DNA of 64,000 nucleotides from Ooceraea biroi (Eukaryota; Arthropoda; Insecta; Hymenoptera; Formicidae): the NCBI RefSeq assembly GCF_003672135.1, contig NC_039510.1, positions 14,446,001 through 14,510,000 of the forward strand, given 5' to 3'. Below, one piece after another: positions 48,271 to 61,900 of this stretch (its first letter is position 1; the number at the start of each line of letters is the position of its first letter). A model generated the notes under the pieces. That model searched no databases. It saw nothing but the letters and a program-made list of their open reading frames with translations, and was not told where the DNA came from. The position numbers and the translations under genes are program-made.

Positions 48271-49449
48271 CTTACAAGTAAACCTACAGAAGTGTCACTC
48301 TCCGATTTTTCTGAAATTTGGATATGTTATAATACATGAAAAACTAAGGGACACGTATTTTTTTTAGCGGCGGAAAAACATATTTAGGGGGTGAAACGAC
48401 CCCCCAGAATGGGGGGTAAAATGGAAAAATTGCGATATTTTTGAGACCAGTGAAGCGATTTTAATGATTTTTGGTATGAAAGTATCTTTCGATAGAAGAC
48501 GAAAATCGGCCTAGGTATGTTGGAAGAGGAGTGAAAATTAGGGGGTGAACTACCCCTAAAGTGACCAATTTCTTGCTGCAAAAAATCAGTTTTGATCTGA
48601 TCGAAGTAAAATCTATTAAAACTTCAAGAGAAAAGCTAATTAAAGAACACATATTTTTTTGTTTTGTTTTATATAAATATTTGGGGGGTAAACAATCCCT
48701 AAATTGCCGCGTTCGTTTGGCATTGCGCATGAAACACCTTGTGAAACTATATTTTTTAACTGTTCGATCTTTTTAATATATTGGTTTTTTAAGTCGCTGA
48801 ATCCGAATCTGAAATCAGATTTTCAAAATTCAATATGGCGGATCCAATATGGCGGACGAAAACTTGAAAAATTACTTGAATAGACAGTAACTCGACATGC
48901 GACTTTCAAAATACAATAAAATCAACTTTTGACATTTATTGTTAGTTATGTGAAGTGAATTAAACATGTTAAAAATATTAATCGTTTATAACAAAATTGT
49001 TTAAATGTCAAAAGTTGATTTTATTGTATTTTGAAAGTCGCATGTCGAGTTACTGTCTATTCAAGTAATTTTTCGAGCTTAGCTTTTCTCTTGAAGTTTT
49101 AATAGATTTTACTTCGATCAGATCAAAACTGATTTTTTGCAGCAAGAAATTGGTCACTTTAGGGGTAGTTCCCCTAATTTTCACCCCCCTTCCAACATAC
49201 CTAGGCCGATTTTCGTCTTCTATCGAAAGATACTTTCATACCAAAAATCATTAAAATCGCTTCACTGGTCTCAAAGATATCGCAATTTTTCCATTTTACC
49301 CCCCATTCTGGGGGGGGGGTCGTTTCACCCCCTAAATATGTTTTTCCGCCGCTAAAAAAAAATACGTGTCCCTTAGTTTTTCATGTATTATAACATATCC
49401 AAATTTCAGAAAAATCGGAGAGTGACACTTCCGTAGGTTTACTTGTTAG
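48271..49449. mobile_element. 1.18-kb nested foldback element
   Basis: Outer inverted arms of about 370 bp (48271-48639 and 49080-49449) start near ACAAGTAAACCTAC and are highly similar. A second pair of arms, about 48866-48937 and 49002-49073, lies inside them. On the right the inner and outer arms nearly touch, while on the left about 225 bp separates them. The simplest reading is a single element with arms of about 600-700 bp whose right arm has lost that segment. The left unique part holds two copies of an AATATGGCGGA motif. No coding capacity, and no exact target duplication was found, so the superfamily is open. Confidence 0.8.
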
Positions 49450-52400
49450 TTTATTAAAAAACCTTAATCAAATTTCTCTCTCAAATGATGCTACTGATTC
49501 CGAAAACACATGTATACTGCAAATTTATGCGATTGAAAACCGATAATTAAATAAACGATCGTTACCCTTTTAACGGCAAAACGTGCGAGATACGCAGCTA
49601 TTCTCAATTTCTTTATAAGGCTTTATTCGCTACTGTCATTTCTGCTTCTTTACTGTTCGGCAAAAAAATTTTTTGGCTCTCAATTCTTTGCTTAATTAAA
49701 GAAACAACATGAAAGAATAACGGGAGAGATTAATAAAATTTGTTTTAATTTTATCCGATTGTTGATATGTTGAGAATAGAAGAATAGAAGAATAGAATAG
49801 AACACAGAATAGAAGAAAACGGAATCGACTGAGCATTTGCGCGGACGATCTCGCGATCTTCAGCAACGTGTGGCGGAAAGGGTTGAAGCTCTCCTCCACG
49901 AAGTGCAGAAGTTCCTTCCTCATAATAGGCCGGACGGTCTTTATGTTTCCTTTTTACGGACTTTACTCGGAGCGAAACATTCCCCGGAGAATGCGAGATG
50001 GGAGGAGATGGCGCAACGACGTTTTATATCTCTCCTCGGCCTTCCTTTCCTCCCTCAAATGCGTCGTAGACTCGAGTTAGTTGGTTAGGCGGACACACGA
50101 GTTCTTCTTCCACTCTTCCTCATTCTCGTTTCCTTCCTCCATTATGTAAATAGCGATGCTTTACTATGTTGTCACACACGGAACAGACGGAACGCGCCGC
50201 GCGCGCACACGAGCCGACGACATTTCTCGTGGATGTGCGGATACGTGCCGCGGACGTGACGTCATACCGAGTGCATTTCCGCCGACTAGATCCGCGTCAG
50301 CGGACGATGGCCTGTGTGCATGCGCGCGCGAGTTCTCGCCCGATTAAATCTTCACAGTACCGACCTTGCTTGATCTTGCTTGGAGAACGAAATTCTTTGT
50401 CCGCATTAGACCAAAACGCGATTAATTCCGGTATTTTCGCCGGGTATATCTCTTTTGTCCCGTAACGTGTGGCCTGCAGAAGTGCCATTGAATTTTCGTT
50501 TGTCCGGGCACTCAGGTGCCGTGTTCTTGGCATACGATGGTTCCAGTTAGAGAGCGCAGTCTGCTGAATTATTTCGCGCTCGAAGAGCGCGCAAACGAAT
50601 CGCATCAAAGACCGTGTCTACCCAGTGTCAGTATCATCAGCGATGTAATTGGGATTTTCAGACTCGTTCAAGTTTTGTCAATTTGCCCGGGCGGTTCCTT
50701 CAGCTGTGTTTCCACTTTGGGACGTGGTGTATTTACCCTATTACGACCACACTTGCATTTCAACGAGTTTTCGAGAAATTTCATCTAAGATTGTCTTTCG
50801 CATCAAGAGGGGATTACCGTGGCTCCTGTGTATTATAATATTCAAGAATGGGCTTTCGTTTATTCTGGTCAACGCAACGCGGACGCAGTGCCGCTGTGAG
50901 ATGCGGCGATTGCATTTGCTCCTACGAGCGAGCGCACGTCACCGAGGTGGAAAACGGCCGCGTCGTTTCCCCGCTGCAGCTGGTGCACGGCGTTTCCGGG
51001 CGATGGTGATGCCGGGAACAACAAGGATGTTGCCAGTATAGTTGGCTCCTCTAGTCGACGTGTTTATTTCACTTTCTCTTGGCTTCCTCCGCGTCTTCTC
51101 AGTTATGTTTCGAGCACCCTCGTTGGACGGTCCCTCCATTTCGTTCTGCACGAGTTTTCCCGTCTCCTTTCGCAGATCTTGCCACAATTTTCTTAAGCTT
51201 ATTCCCTCCCCTCCGTCCGTGCTGGTAAACAACGTCCGACTCGAGAGACCTGTAGAAGCTTCCAAACGCGAAGTACTTCTAATAAATGCGACGACTCTTG
51301 TTACGCGATCATCAAATGTGATACTCGCGATCGCATCGATGCCGAGAGATAATTTTTTTTAATTAGTCCAACCTATTTTGCGATAAAATTCATTTCCATT
51401 AAAATGCTGAAAATAAAAACAAAAACGTTTCCTAACATTAACATCATGCGTTAATCATTCTCGATTTTTATTGTATTGTTAATATTTAAATTATTTTATT
51501 AACGTATATTATAAATAATTAATTAGTTGTGCTACATAGGGATACTATCGTCGAGTATTAATACTGATATTTATACTGGCTACCAACATGAAGAACGAGT
51601 TTTAATTAAGTAGATTTTATTACCCAGCAACCATCTTGAATTCTTGAAATATAATCTTCGTAATTAGGATCAAAAGATTTAATTAAGATCTATGTAATTA
51701 CACACATGTGTAGAATTTATTAAATTATTTAAAATATCTTTGCGTAGTTTTTGTATAATCTTTAATGTTGAAGCAAATATACAGAGAATGCAATTAATTC
51801 TCAATATAATTTCTGTCTTTTCTTTTTTTTGACAAATTCTTTGCATTAATTAATCTATGTCTCGTCTGTGAAAATGCTTAGAGCGTGTTACAAAGTGCTG
51901 TTGAATAACACGCAAAGACTTTTGAAACGACTAGATACTATCGTGCACTGTACTATTTCACATTTCTGACGCGTAATGCAATTCAGGTATTTTCTGCGGA
52001 ATGAAATCTCGCAAGCAAGCGTCGCGCGTACGCGTGTAAAATATAATAAAAAGCCCTTTAATACCAGGCAAACAGTTAGCGGAAAAGGAGCAGCGATTGT
52101 TTGGTAAATTGCAGAAAAGCTCCACGTCTCATAAAACGATAACCGACATATAAATTACGACAGACAAATAATCGTGATTTCGATACGCTTCGCGCGGCCA
52201 TCGCGAAATCAACGCTCAAAACTCTGCAATTATTTCCCAAGGGGATCTAATAATTAATTTCTCGGTGCGACTGCGCGTGGTGGGCGCTAGTGCACGACCC
52301 GTATGCATTATACGGACGATGAAGTTAATGGGGAAGCGAGAAACTTGCCATCTCCGTAAAGCCTGTTTCAGGACAGGACGGTTCTGAAACACCAGGACGC

Positions 52401-55400
52401 CTCTGGCTTGATAAAATTTGGTATCCCAGTAATGTAGGAATTTCCCGTACCGCCGTGCGTCCTAGTTAGATAATCGTGGAAGACGTTGAAAAATAGGTCA
52501 AGGCGCTTTTGGCTTAGTAACGTTTATCGATTCTTATTTTAATATTTAATATTAACTTAATATAATATTAATATTTTACATATTTTAATATTAAACCTTA
52601 TTTTATTTTACTCTTTGAAATGTAACATTCTATTCTTACATAATGTTCTATTCTTACCTACATTTTATCTACGATTTACATATATAATAATACAATAATA
52701 ATACAATATAATACAACATGTTGTGCAACAATTTTTAATTTTCGTATGCTTTTTGCTACACAATCAAGCTTTTTGAAAAATTCAGAGCAGAAATAGACCA
52801 AATCCATCATCAGCCCTCATATTAAATATGCAGTAAAGTAGTCTTCTTTCCCTAGCGCATAACAGTCTTAGTTCTTTTATTGTCGAATGTGTCAATGTCG
52901 TTTTGTGGTTCGTTCCTAAATCCTCATTGTGACAAGAGCGCGCCGTCGTCTTCTCCTACCGTTTCTATAAATATTTTAATTTTCTTCACCGGCGCTCTTT
53001 CTTCCCCGTGGGATCGCGCGAGTTAACGTAACCCGGAAAAATCCCGGGAAATCATTTCGCCTGTGCGCGAAATACGAGGACGAGTGCACCAGCGCCAGGA
53101 TTACCGTGGCGTTCCACGTTCCACGACGGATGTAATATTCGTGCACGCTGCGGTTCTTGATAAGACTGTCAGTAATATGCTCTCCTTTCTTGCGCGCGCG
53201 TTCTCTCCGGAGTATTCTCTCCTCCTCTTTCCTTCTATTTTCTGTCCCTCTTGTTCCATTTGTTGTACTCTTTTCGCGGCATCCATGTGCGTATCTATGC
53301 TCCCAAGTTGAGTTTTCTTGCACACACATACATATGCAATTATCATTTAGATTATTATCGCTTGTACACATTTTCTATTAAGTTGCATCGTACACAATAG
53401 ACGGTAAACTGTAAGGAGTATTTGCAAAATTTGCGGAATTTGTTTTATTTTAGGAGTTTATAAGTTCTTGTTCAAGAATAGACGCATACGAGGGTAATTA
53501 AATAATTTTATCCAACTACTGATTTATGAATAGTTGAACTAATAAATAGTTGGCGCAAAACGATTTTGGTGAAATTGACGGTAATTAAATTGTTGTATTT
53601 TATGCACGATTCATTTGTGCTTTTATATGCAGAGATGAATATTTTATCTTGCATTTGCATTCGCATTTTTTTTTAATGAAGTTCAAATTCAGCATGTTTT
53701 GAGTTCAACCAGATATATCCAGTGGAAAAAATAATCCGTTAAACTAAAAGAATTTCGGCGCATTTGCACCTTCTTAATGTTAAATCGTACAAATCGTTTT
53801 CTCACATAGCCGCGCACGATTGCTGCGGCTTAACTGCAGAAACGGGATTATCTCAACTAATCCCGCAGAGCTGCAGAATTATCGTATTTGTTAGTTATCT
53901 GTCTCAGTGTCGGTCGCGAAGAAACCTCGATGCCACCTCAAGTATCGCGACCATTTCCACTCATGCGGATTCACGCGGCCGCGTTTTCGTGCTGTGCATA
54001 ATTAACACGAGCAAGGCTTAATCACTGACCGCGACTCGCCCCCGCGAGAAATTACCGATCCACTCGTGAACGAATCCCGCGCGGATACGCGTGCCACGAG
54101 TAATAAAGGCGGAATCGAGGAGGCACGAGAGGATCCGCAAAATGTGCTGGCTATCGCGCAAAGGGGATGCTGGGACGCTCTCGAAACCTATCGTTTCACT
54201 CGCGGTGTCTGGCGATTATTCCGTGGCGAAAGAAAAAGCATGACGGGAGGGAAAAAAAGGCTAACGCACCCTCGATTATGGTCGCATTTACGAGCTTCGC
54301 GTTTACGTGAAAGGCCTGTTGTTCCCTTCCATCCGCCCATTACGCAAAATACATGTCGTGATTATGAACATGCGCGCGCGTGTGTGTGTGTGTGTTGCGA
54401 ATCTTGTCTACCCATTTCTACATCTAGCATCTACAGGATGCGCGCAAGAGATTCGATGAAACACACAGAAAAGACTTTGTACTTGAATCCGAAATCTGTT
54501 CGCGAGTTAAAAGGCTGTCTCAAACGTCGTTTGAGTTACATTTAAAGCGAGCATTCGATATGTCCGCTATTCCTTTCACCACGCTTGAGTGTGTCACTTT
54601 GGAGAACATCGTACAGCGTGAAGATTTTGCACGGAACATTTGCGCGGCTACTCAAGGCGACACGTTTCAAGAATCGGAATTGTGGATTCAGAACCGTTGT
54701 CGAGAGATAAGAGAAAAATCCGGGGACATGTTCTCTCGCTTTGACGAAACGTGCTCAAGTGTGTATTGAAATGGACAGTAAATTTATCATGTATTCTCTC
54801 TCTACAATTTTACCGTTGCAGAAACGTCTTGTAACTTAGGAACGCGATTTCCGAAAGGATGTTCGCTGAGCTTGCTTTCTCTCGTTTGTCCTGATAAATG
54901 CCATGATGAATGATGATCTTCTAATTAATAGCGATCTTTTTCTACAGATGCATGTGACAGTTATCGATACCTACATGTTCGCAATCTCGAATTATATTAC
55001 GACGCATGTAACACGCAAAGCGAGACATTTCTCTAAATTCCATTTTCGATTCGTCACGTGAAGCGCCATTCACGACGTTTTTCCTTCACGATCGCATCTG
55101 CATCATCGAAAACGCGCGGTTCCGATTTGTCGAGAACCAAACCGGCAGAAACATCTCAGCAAAGCACGCTCGCTGCGTTGCCTCGTTAGTTTTTCGGCTG
55201 ACATGGTCGCCCGTTATTTCCTGCGAATAGTTACCCGCGCGTCGCCGTCTACGATATAATTTACCGTGAGTTGAAGCCGCGGTGCTAATTAGCGAGACGT
55301 GTATTTACGATGGCTTCACCGAGCATCCGGTATTACCTGGATTATCTCTGCGGATTCCTCGCCGCTACTCGCTCTCGTTTCCCGGCGAACTTTCGCATTT

Positions 55401-58400
55401 GCCTCGCAAGTTTAGCGAAGGCAACCCTCAGGATCGCATCCTCGCTCACCCTCTTTATACGGGATCGAACGCGACGAGGCGTGCATCGAGCGAAAGCTAA
55501 CCGTCGACGCGTAGATCACGGCGATCAGACTTTACACTTTATCACTATCCTCGATGCAGTCCTTGGCGTCTTCCCGTGGCAAAGCCGTGGCTTCTTGTCG
55601 AGGTTCGAGAGTAAACCGAGTCCTTGTAGCGATACGAAATTTTTAATCAGAGAACTCGAGCATTTCATTGAACGAAGCATGTTGATCATAATTAATCTTT
55701 ATTCACTGGTTCCAATATATATTTTTTGTATAACGTGAAAGATATATGTATATAATGCCAGGGACTACCTGAATACGTGCATGTCCTTTGAACTTCCGAA
55801 AATATCGACCCTCCAAAATGGCTCGCGTGCCACGGCGATACGCGCGCATGGTGTCGTAACGATCGGATCCACCGTCGGTTTCCTCGGCCTTCGTGCCGCG
55901 GCTTCCGTCTCGAGATCGATCGATTTCCGTCGTTCGTGTAACGGCGTGATGGATCGGGGGTTCTTTCCGCACCGGTAACGGCCTTCGTTTCGTTCGTCCC
56001 CGCGTCGTCGTCCTCTAAGCGCGCGCGGATCGAACGGCCTCTCGGACCGCGACGGGATCGTACAAACCCACTCTAGAAGCAGGTCAGATGGTCGTTGATC
56101 TGCATGTATTTCGAAGCGTAAAAGTGGAAGTGTCTTTTCTTTTCTTGGATCGCTATTCTAATGTGTCATTACGAAAAAATTTCATTTAGTGCTTGCCATT
56201 CTCCGATGGTTTAACAATTCGATCGGTTTAAACTTCAAGTTCAAACCTTGAGTTAAATACATATGTAATGTAAATAAAATTATAATCATTGCACGTAAGT
56301 TAGAGATCTCATGATTTAGTGATAGTTAAATATATATTTCAAACCGAATATCTGGAATCTGTCCACGCTTGAAACTATAACAGTGCGAGTCTAAAGTTAT
56401 CATTCATCGAAGCTATAAACGTCCAAAGCTAAGTTTGCCGCGAATTGTTCAAACAATTCAATCATTCAAACAGTTCGCTCGAATTCTTCTTGAACCCGCA
56501 TTTCAACGATAAATGTATCTTGTTCGCGAGCCGTTGTTTCAACATCATACCGAGTTAGCTTCGCTCACTTAGGTCTTCAACTCCGCGACTTCGTGCTTAA
56601 CGCGAGATTCCGTTCTAGCACGTTCCGGCACGTTTCGGGCGGACATGCGAGCACGTATTCGCGAATGTAAGGCCTGCTACGCGCTATGGCTTTTTCGTAC
56701 AATTTACCTCAACGGGCGGATTTGTGTAAGCTTACGTAGTGGCAACATGCTACCGCGACATTACAGAACGCATAGAACGAAGACGCTGCATGGATTTACA
56801 TAACCGCGGAACCACGTAGAAACTTATCCTTATCGGATAACAGATAAACAGATTAACAGATTAACTTTTGTCAATGTAGTTTACACAATATGCAATTTCG
56901 CGGTTTAAAGTAAAGGCACGTAACGCCTTTCGTTCGCGCGCCGGTTTTAAGTAATTTATAATCTTTTTACAAACTAACATATAGAGAAATGAGTAACTAT
57001 TTTATAATACTTTTCTCACATACGTCTCCAAATTTGAAATAGAATTTTCTTCAAACCTCGAAGAAAGTCACCACTTACTGCAAATTTTCAATTTTACAGA
57101 TGTTTATAAACGAGTTCTAAATTAAAAATCTATTATATTAGAGCCCGTTTGAAATTAGCTGAAGAATATAATTGCGTTACCTATTCATACTTCAGTGAAG
57201 CTCAGTATAGAGAGAGTATTCTCCGTTTTAACAACTTGTAATTCGATAAAAAGTGGTGCTTCATTTTTCTTTGGGAGCTATATTCGTCAAAGAATCTGTT
57301 ACTGAAATTAAGATTGTGAGCCGTGAAGCAATCTCAGTATACATCAAGTCAGTCAAGAAATTGAATTAAGATACCTTTCTTTTTGGGAAAAGAGCAAAAA
57401 AAGACAAATGTGAAGGAAATTCGCTCGTTTAATCAGATAGCTTTACAAAATCCCGCTATTTTTTGCTTCCTTTCCTTTTTTTCTCGCAAATGCAGTGAGA
57501 CGCGCCTAGAAAGCGCGATTTCGACGTCGGTTCGCCTTTAGACGCCGCCGCAGGATCGATAAAGTGCAGCTCGAATTTGTATTTTCCTGAGCTGTTCGCG
57601 CCTGCACGAGAATTCCTTCGCGCGTCAAGAGCCCGCTCGCTCGCGTGCTTTCACGCGCGCGCGCTAGTACGCGAGTACGCGCTGGTACGCACGGTTCGGA
57701 ATAAAGGATGTGGATAGGCCGACCTATTTTCCCTCGTGTATGTCAAAATTGCTCGGGGCAGGATGACGTTAACCCACATTTTTGATGCCGATGTAAGCTA
57801 CCGCCACGTCAGTCGGATGTCGGACGTAACTACAGCGCGATTAGGGGGAAAAGTAGGAGATTAATTATTACAGTGTGCTATTTCGAAGGAATAGATATAA
57901 AATAAACGTCGGGAATTTAATTGAATGTTTTCTCTCCTCGTTATCGCAACTCTACCAACAAGTGTCGGAACACATTAATATAGTCAAACATATTTAAAGG
58001 TTGAATGTAGGATAAACACCGAGACTCGGACGTTTCGTTCTCTGACCTGTGCTTTAATTATCAAATATATCGGTAACGGAGAATAGAGAAAAACAGAAAT
58101 ATTTGTGGAAGCCGATCAGACTTGCAAATTGATTTAATTTCCGTGATAAAACTAGTATTTGCTTCTATTGATAATATCAAGCGTAAAAAAATGTATCTAA
58201 ATTCAAGTAAAAAAAAAGAAAGATACCATCGGTCGCGATGCATTGCTTGAATATCGAGTTGATATCGTTTAGTATTCGCGTACGACCCCTTACTTCGACT
58301 GAACGTCGACAGGATGCCGACAGATGAACGACGCCGATAACACTTATAGACGCCAAGACGCACCGAGTTGTACCGAGTATAATACCAATGAATTTATGCA

Positions 58401-58500
58401 AATGCGTACAAACAAGCGTCGTTGCAAGCACAGCGCTTGCTTATCGGCCGCTCTTCGTTCGGCGGGAGGCACGCGGGCGCGATCATCACTTTGGACATTC
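49450..58500. other. Gene-poor DNA
   Basis: Nine kilobases without a recognisable exon. CpG-rich blocks at about 50150-51300, 53000-53300, 53930-54400, 55080-56050 and 57480-57720 alternate with AT-rich DNA, including a low-complexity TTAATATTA-type tract at 52530-52720. Open frames up to 159 codons (54066-54545) carry no family motif. A GCGC(GT)n repeat lies at about 54371-54394. Confidence 0.4.
49774..49818 (+). repeat. AGAATAGA-type short tandem repeat
   Basis: Repeated GAATAGAA units of variable spacing over about 45 bp. Non-coding. Confidence 0.7.
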
Positions 58501-58769
58501 AGGCGAAACAGCTTCCTAAGATCTCCCCCCCGAGATAGTCTCCTCCGCTTGAACGTGATGGCGAGCGAGCGCAAAATTGTTTGCCTCCCTCTTGTCGGGA
58601 CCACGCTCGCGTCGCTACCCCGCAACACCCGCCAAGCGTCTGCCCGGCAATCTCGCCCCCTCGTCTTCGTCGGCACGGAAACTACTCGCTAACTTTCGGG
58701 GCCAACCGGTCTTCGACGGGGGATGTGGCGCGTGCAGCTGCATCGAGATGCATTACCAGCCGAACTTAA
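58500..58769 (+). other. Candidate first or early exon ending at a strong donor
   Basis: A GC-rich block ends in AACTTAAT followed by the near-consensus donor GTAAGTACG at 58770. In one frame the last codons read MHYQPNLM; in another they read ELN from an ATG at 58723. Neither is recognisable, so this may be a noncoding leader exon of a gene continuing to the right. The left boundary is arbitrary. Confidence 0.25.
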
Positions 58770-58945
58770 TGTAAGTACGTGCCGTGAGCAGAGGGTGATG
58801 CGAGGGGGTGGAGAAAGGAAGGCAGGCCGAAGGATAGGCGGTGGCTTCCTTGATGCGGAACAGAAACAAGATTTGGCCGAGGCATTCGCGAATCTTAACG
58901 AGTCTGCCAGAAGGTACTGCACCCTTTTTCTTTCTGCTCTTCTCC

Positions 58946-58969
58946 CTCTCTCTCTCTCTCTCTCTCTCT
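58946..58969 (+). repeat. (TC)12 microsatellite
   Basis: Dinucleotide repeat in a pyrimidine-rich tract (58923-58969). The chance open frames around it are not supported as genes. Confidence 0.9.
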
Positions 58970-61900
58970 GCACGTTCGTTTGTCTACTCGCGATCCAGCC
59001 TGGCGATACTACAGTACTTTCCCCGCTTACTTTTGTGTCGAGGAAAATTAATTCTAGAGAAAGAGAGAGAGGAATAAAAAAAATAATAGAAATAAGAAAA
59101 ACCAATATTTTATTTTGTACTAAATACTCTAATATATTTCATCCGCTTCGTATTCCTTTGTCTTTAAAGATCGCTAAACGCGTTAGGCGAACAATTTGAT
59201 TCACAAGCTTGTCCATCTGCGATGTAGATCGCAGTTAACGTTATCGCGCTTGTCGCACGATCGTATCGCATGTGTGACCCGAATACTCGACAAGTTATAC
59301 ACAGCGAGATACACACGATGGGACGTCGTAACTTCGTTTAGCGATTTACCCAAGATACCGCCGAAGAAGCGATAATCCACTCCCCGAAGAACAACGTCAC
59401 GTAACGGCCGCCAGGTCGATCGGACGGGACGGCTCGTCCAGAGATACGTACGCGCGTACACACGCGAGACGAACGCGATAATGCCATTTATATCGGAGGC
59501 AATCCATTCTCGTCGATCCGCTGTGAGTGCTGTCGCGGGACTTTTGCCCGTCACGCGGACAAAGCGCGCGCGGACACTTTGCCGATTTAGATTATAAGTG
59601 GGAATTGTAGGAGATTACGGGTCGCGCACACTCGGAATCTCTCTCTCTGTGCCTTTTTCTCTTTTTCTCGCTTCCTCCGCGTGCCAGGATATATTTTTCA
59701 AAGCGACGAGCTCTATCGATTATGCGATTAAAGCCGGTGATGGAATCTTACCGTGCGCGGGAGAGGGGAGGGAGGATGAAGTTGCGATCACGCGATTATT
59801 ACATTACATCCGAGCGGCGCGATTCACGGACACCTCGCGGACGGGCGAATTAAATTATTTAGGTATAAGGATCCCCCTGATGGCGGTCGCGCGATAGTCG
59901 TAAATCGACGTTGTCGGTGAGGAACGCGCGATTTTTATTGCCCATCGTTAAAGCTATCGTCCATCCATCTTTCGGACGAATGATGCGTCCGCTTGATTAA
60001 ACAGTCGATCGCAATCACGCGGACATCGAGCACGAGTCGCGAGCACTTTGCATTTCGGCGAGTGGCAACAGATGCAGCTAATTTTTATCACTCACGTCGA
60101 GATGCGTTAGACTCGGTGAACCGCATGATGGATGAAAAGCATCCTTAATCTACCACGAATACTCAAAGTGCAAATTGTACGTCATCATTAATTGTACGTC
60201 TGTAACGATCGATATCTCACGATCGAGTTATGGCGAAAGTCGAAGATGTGCTTTTAAAAATTCAAATGGCAATTCAGATTCGTCCAACGCGATAATACTC
60301 ATCCACGTACGTGAAATATTTTTAATTCAGAACGAATGCTCAATTCAAAATAATCCACCGTGTTTGCCCGTGTAACGGTAAATCCGAACGTGGAAAGCCT
60401 GCAATATTATCATCTCCCGTAGTTTATTTATCCCCCGCTTTGTTTTGTTGTGTTTTTCATTAATTTTAATTAATCCTGTCGTCAGACTCTCTCCCGGAGG
60501 CAGAAGATTATATCTGCGCATGCAGGGTGCTCAACTAGGGGGTTTCCGTAGGTCCCGTGGCTCGTGGAGAGTGTCGTTAAAAGCTCCGAAGAACACGAAA
60601 CCGGAAACTCGACGAGAGCAGTCCAAATGTCCCGCGACAATTGAATTGTCTGCCGAACGTGACCGGAAAGTCGCGTACCGTGCTGTTCACCCTTAAACGT
60701 CGTCGATCGCTACCTTCGCTCACCTCTCTGCCTCTCCTCTTTCTCTCTTACTCTCTTTCCAGATCTGTTATCTTTTCTCTCTTTGCTCCCGAGAACGCCT
60801 GGAATAGATGATAACGTGATGTCATGAAGACATGATAAATTTTAATGCATCCTGCGAGTGTCTCTGTGTACGATGTATATTTATTATAACATATTATAAC
60901 GGATTAATTTAATAATGCATTCTTTGACGAACATCAATTACTCAATAAAGCATGACGTGGTATTAAACATGGATATTAAAAATGGACTTTATTTTAGCAA
61001 AGATAATTAGTTATGGAATTTTATAACAAAAAACGTGATTTGTCCTGCGCGATTCTTCATACCACACCGTAAAATATTTTGATGCGCGCGTGTTGCGTAT
61101 AGTAATCGTGCATGATATAGAGTTCGATACAATTTTACACGAATTTGCTAGCAATGTGCACCTCTTCTCCTACGTGGATTTCTCGCTAGTGAAGATGTTG
61201 ATCCTTCATTGTTTGATGAACGAAGGCTCGCGCTCCTGAAGGCGGATAAATAAATCCATCCATCTATTGATTCGTTTCTTTCGCGATTCTGCTTGTACGC
61301 GTGATGAGGCGGAACGCGAAACCACCGATATTGTATCTTCGCCCTCGCCTCTTCGCGCTTTATTGTATTTTTTATTAATGATCGTGGAGCAGCGAGCGTG
61401 TAGCCCAGTGCACGCGGCGCGGTCCTCGCGCTCCAGCGATCGTGCCGTAACGCGCTAAATGAAAAACGTCGAACGGAGGTCGCTAAGGAAGGAAGGGTTT
61501 AATTGCATTTTACGGCAACCCCTGGACCCCGGCTCGGGTGGCTGCGCGGAGGTACAACGGCAGCTTTGATTTACGCGATAGTCGTTCCCGTTGCGACGGT
61601 GTCTCGATTTAACGTTGCGCTCGTCAGACTCCTGTGGGATGCTGTGGCGGGGGGAAGAAGAGGAAAGAAGAATGAGGAATAGAGTGCAGAAGGCGCTAAC
61701 AAAGATCGTACCCCGGGTAAGTCGGGGCCATACTCGCCCGCGTCGCGAAGAATTTCGCGGTAATAATGGAGGCGCCGTGAGATTAGTTACCTCGATGCCT
61801 CGCGGGGTTCACAGGAGGGCACATGGGCGTAGAAAAGAGAGGATTCCAAGGAGAAGGAGGACGGAACCGCGAAAATACCGAGTCCCTATAGTCTTCCCGA

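Noticed and set aside
54066..54545. 159-codon plus-strand frame
   Set aside because: Contains a translated (GT)n repeat and no family motif; no regulatory context.
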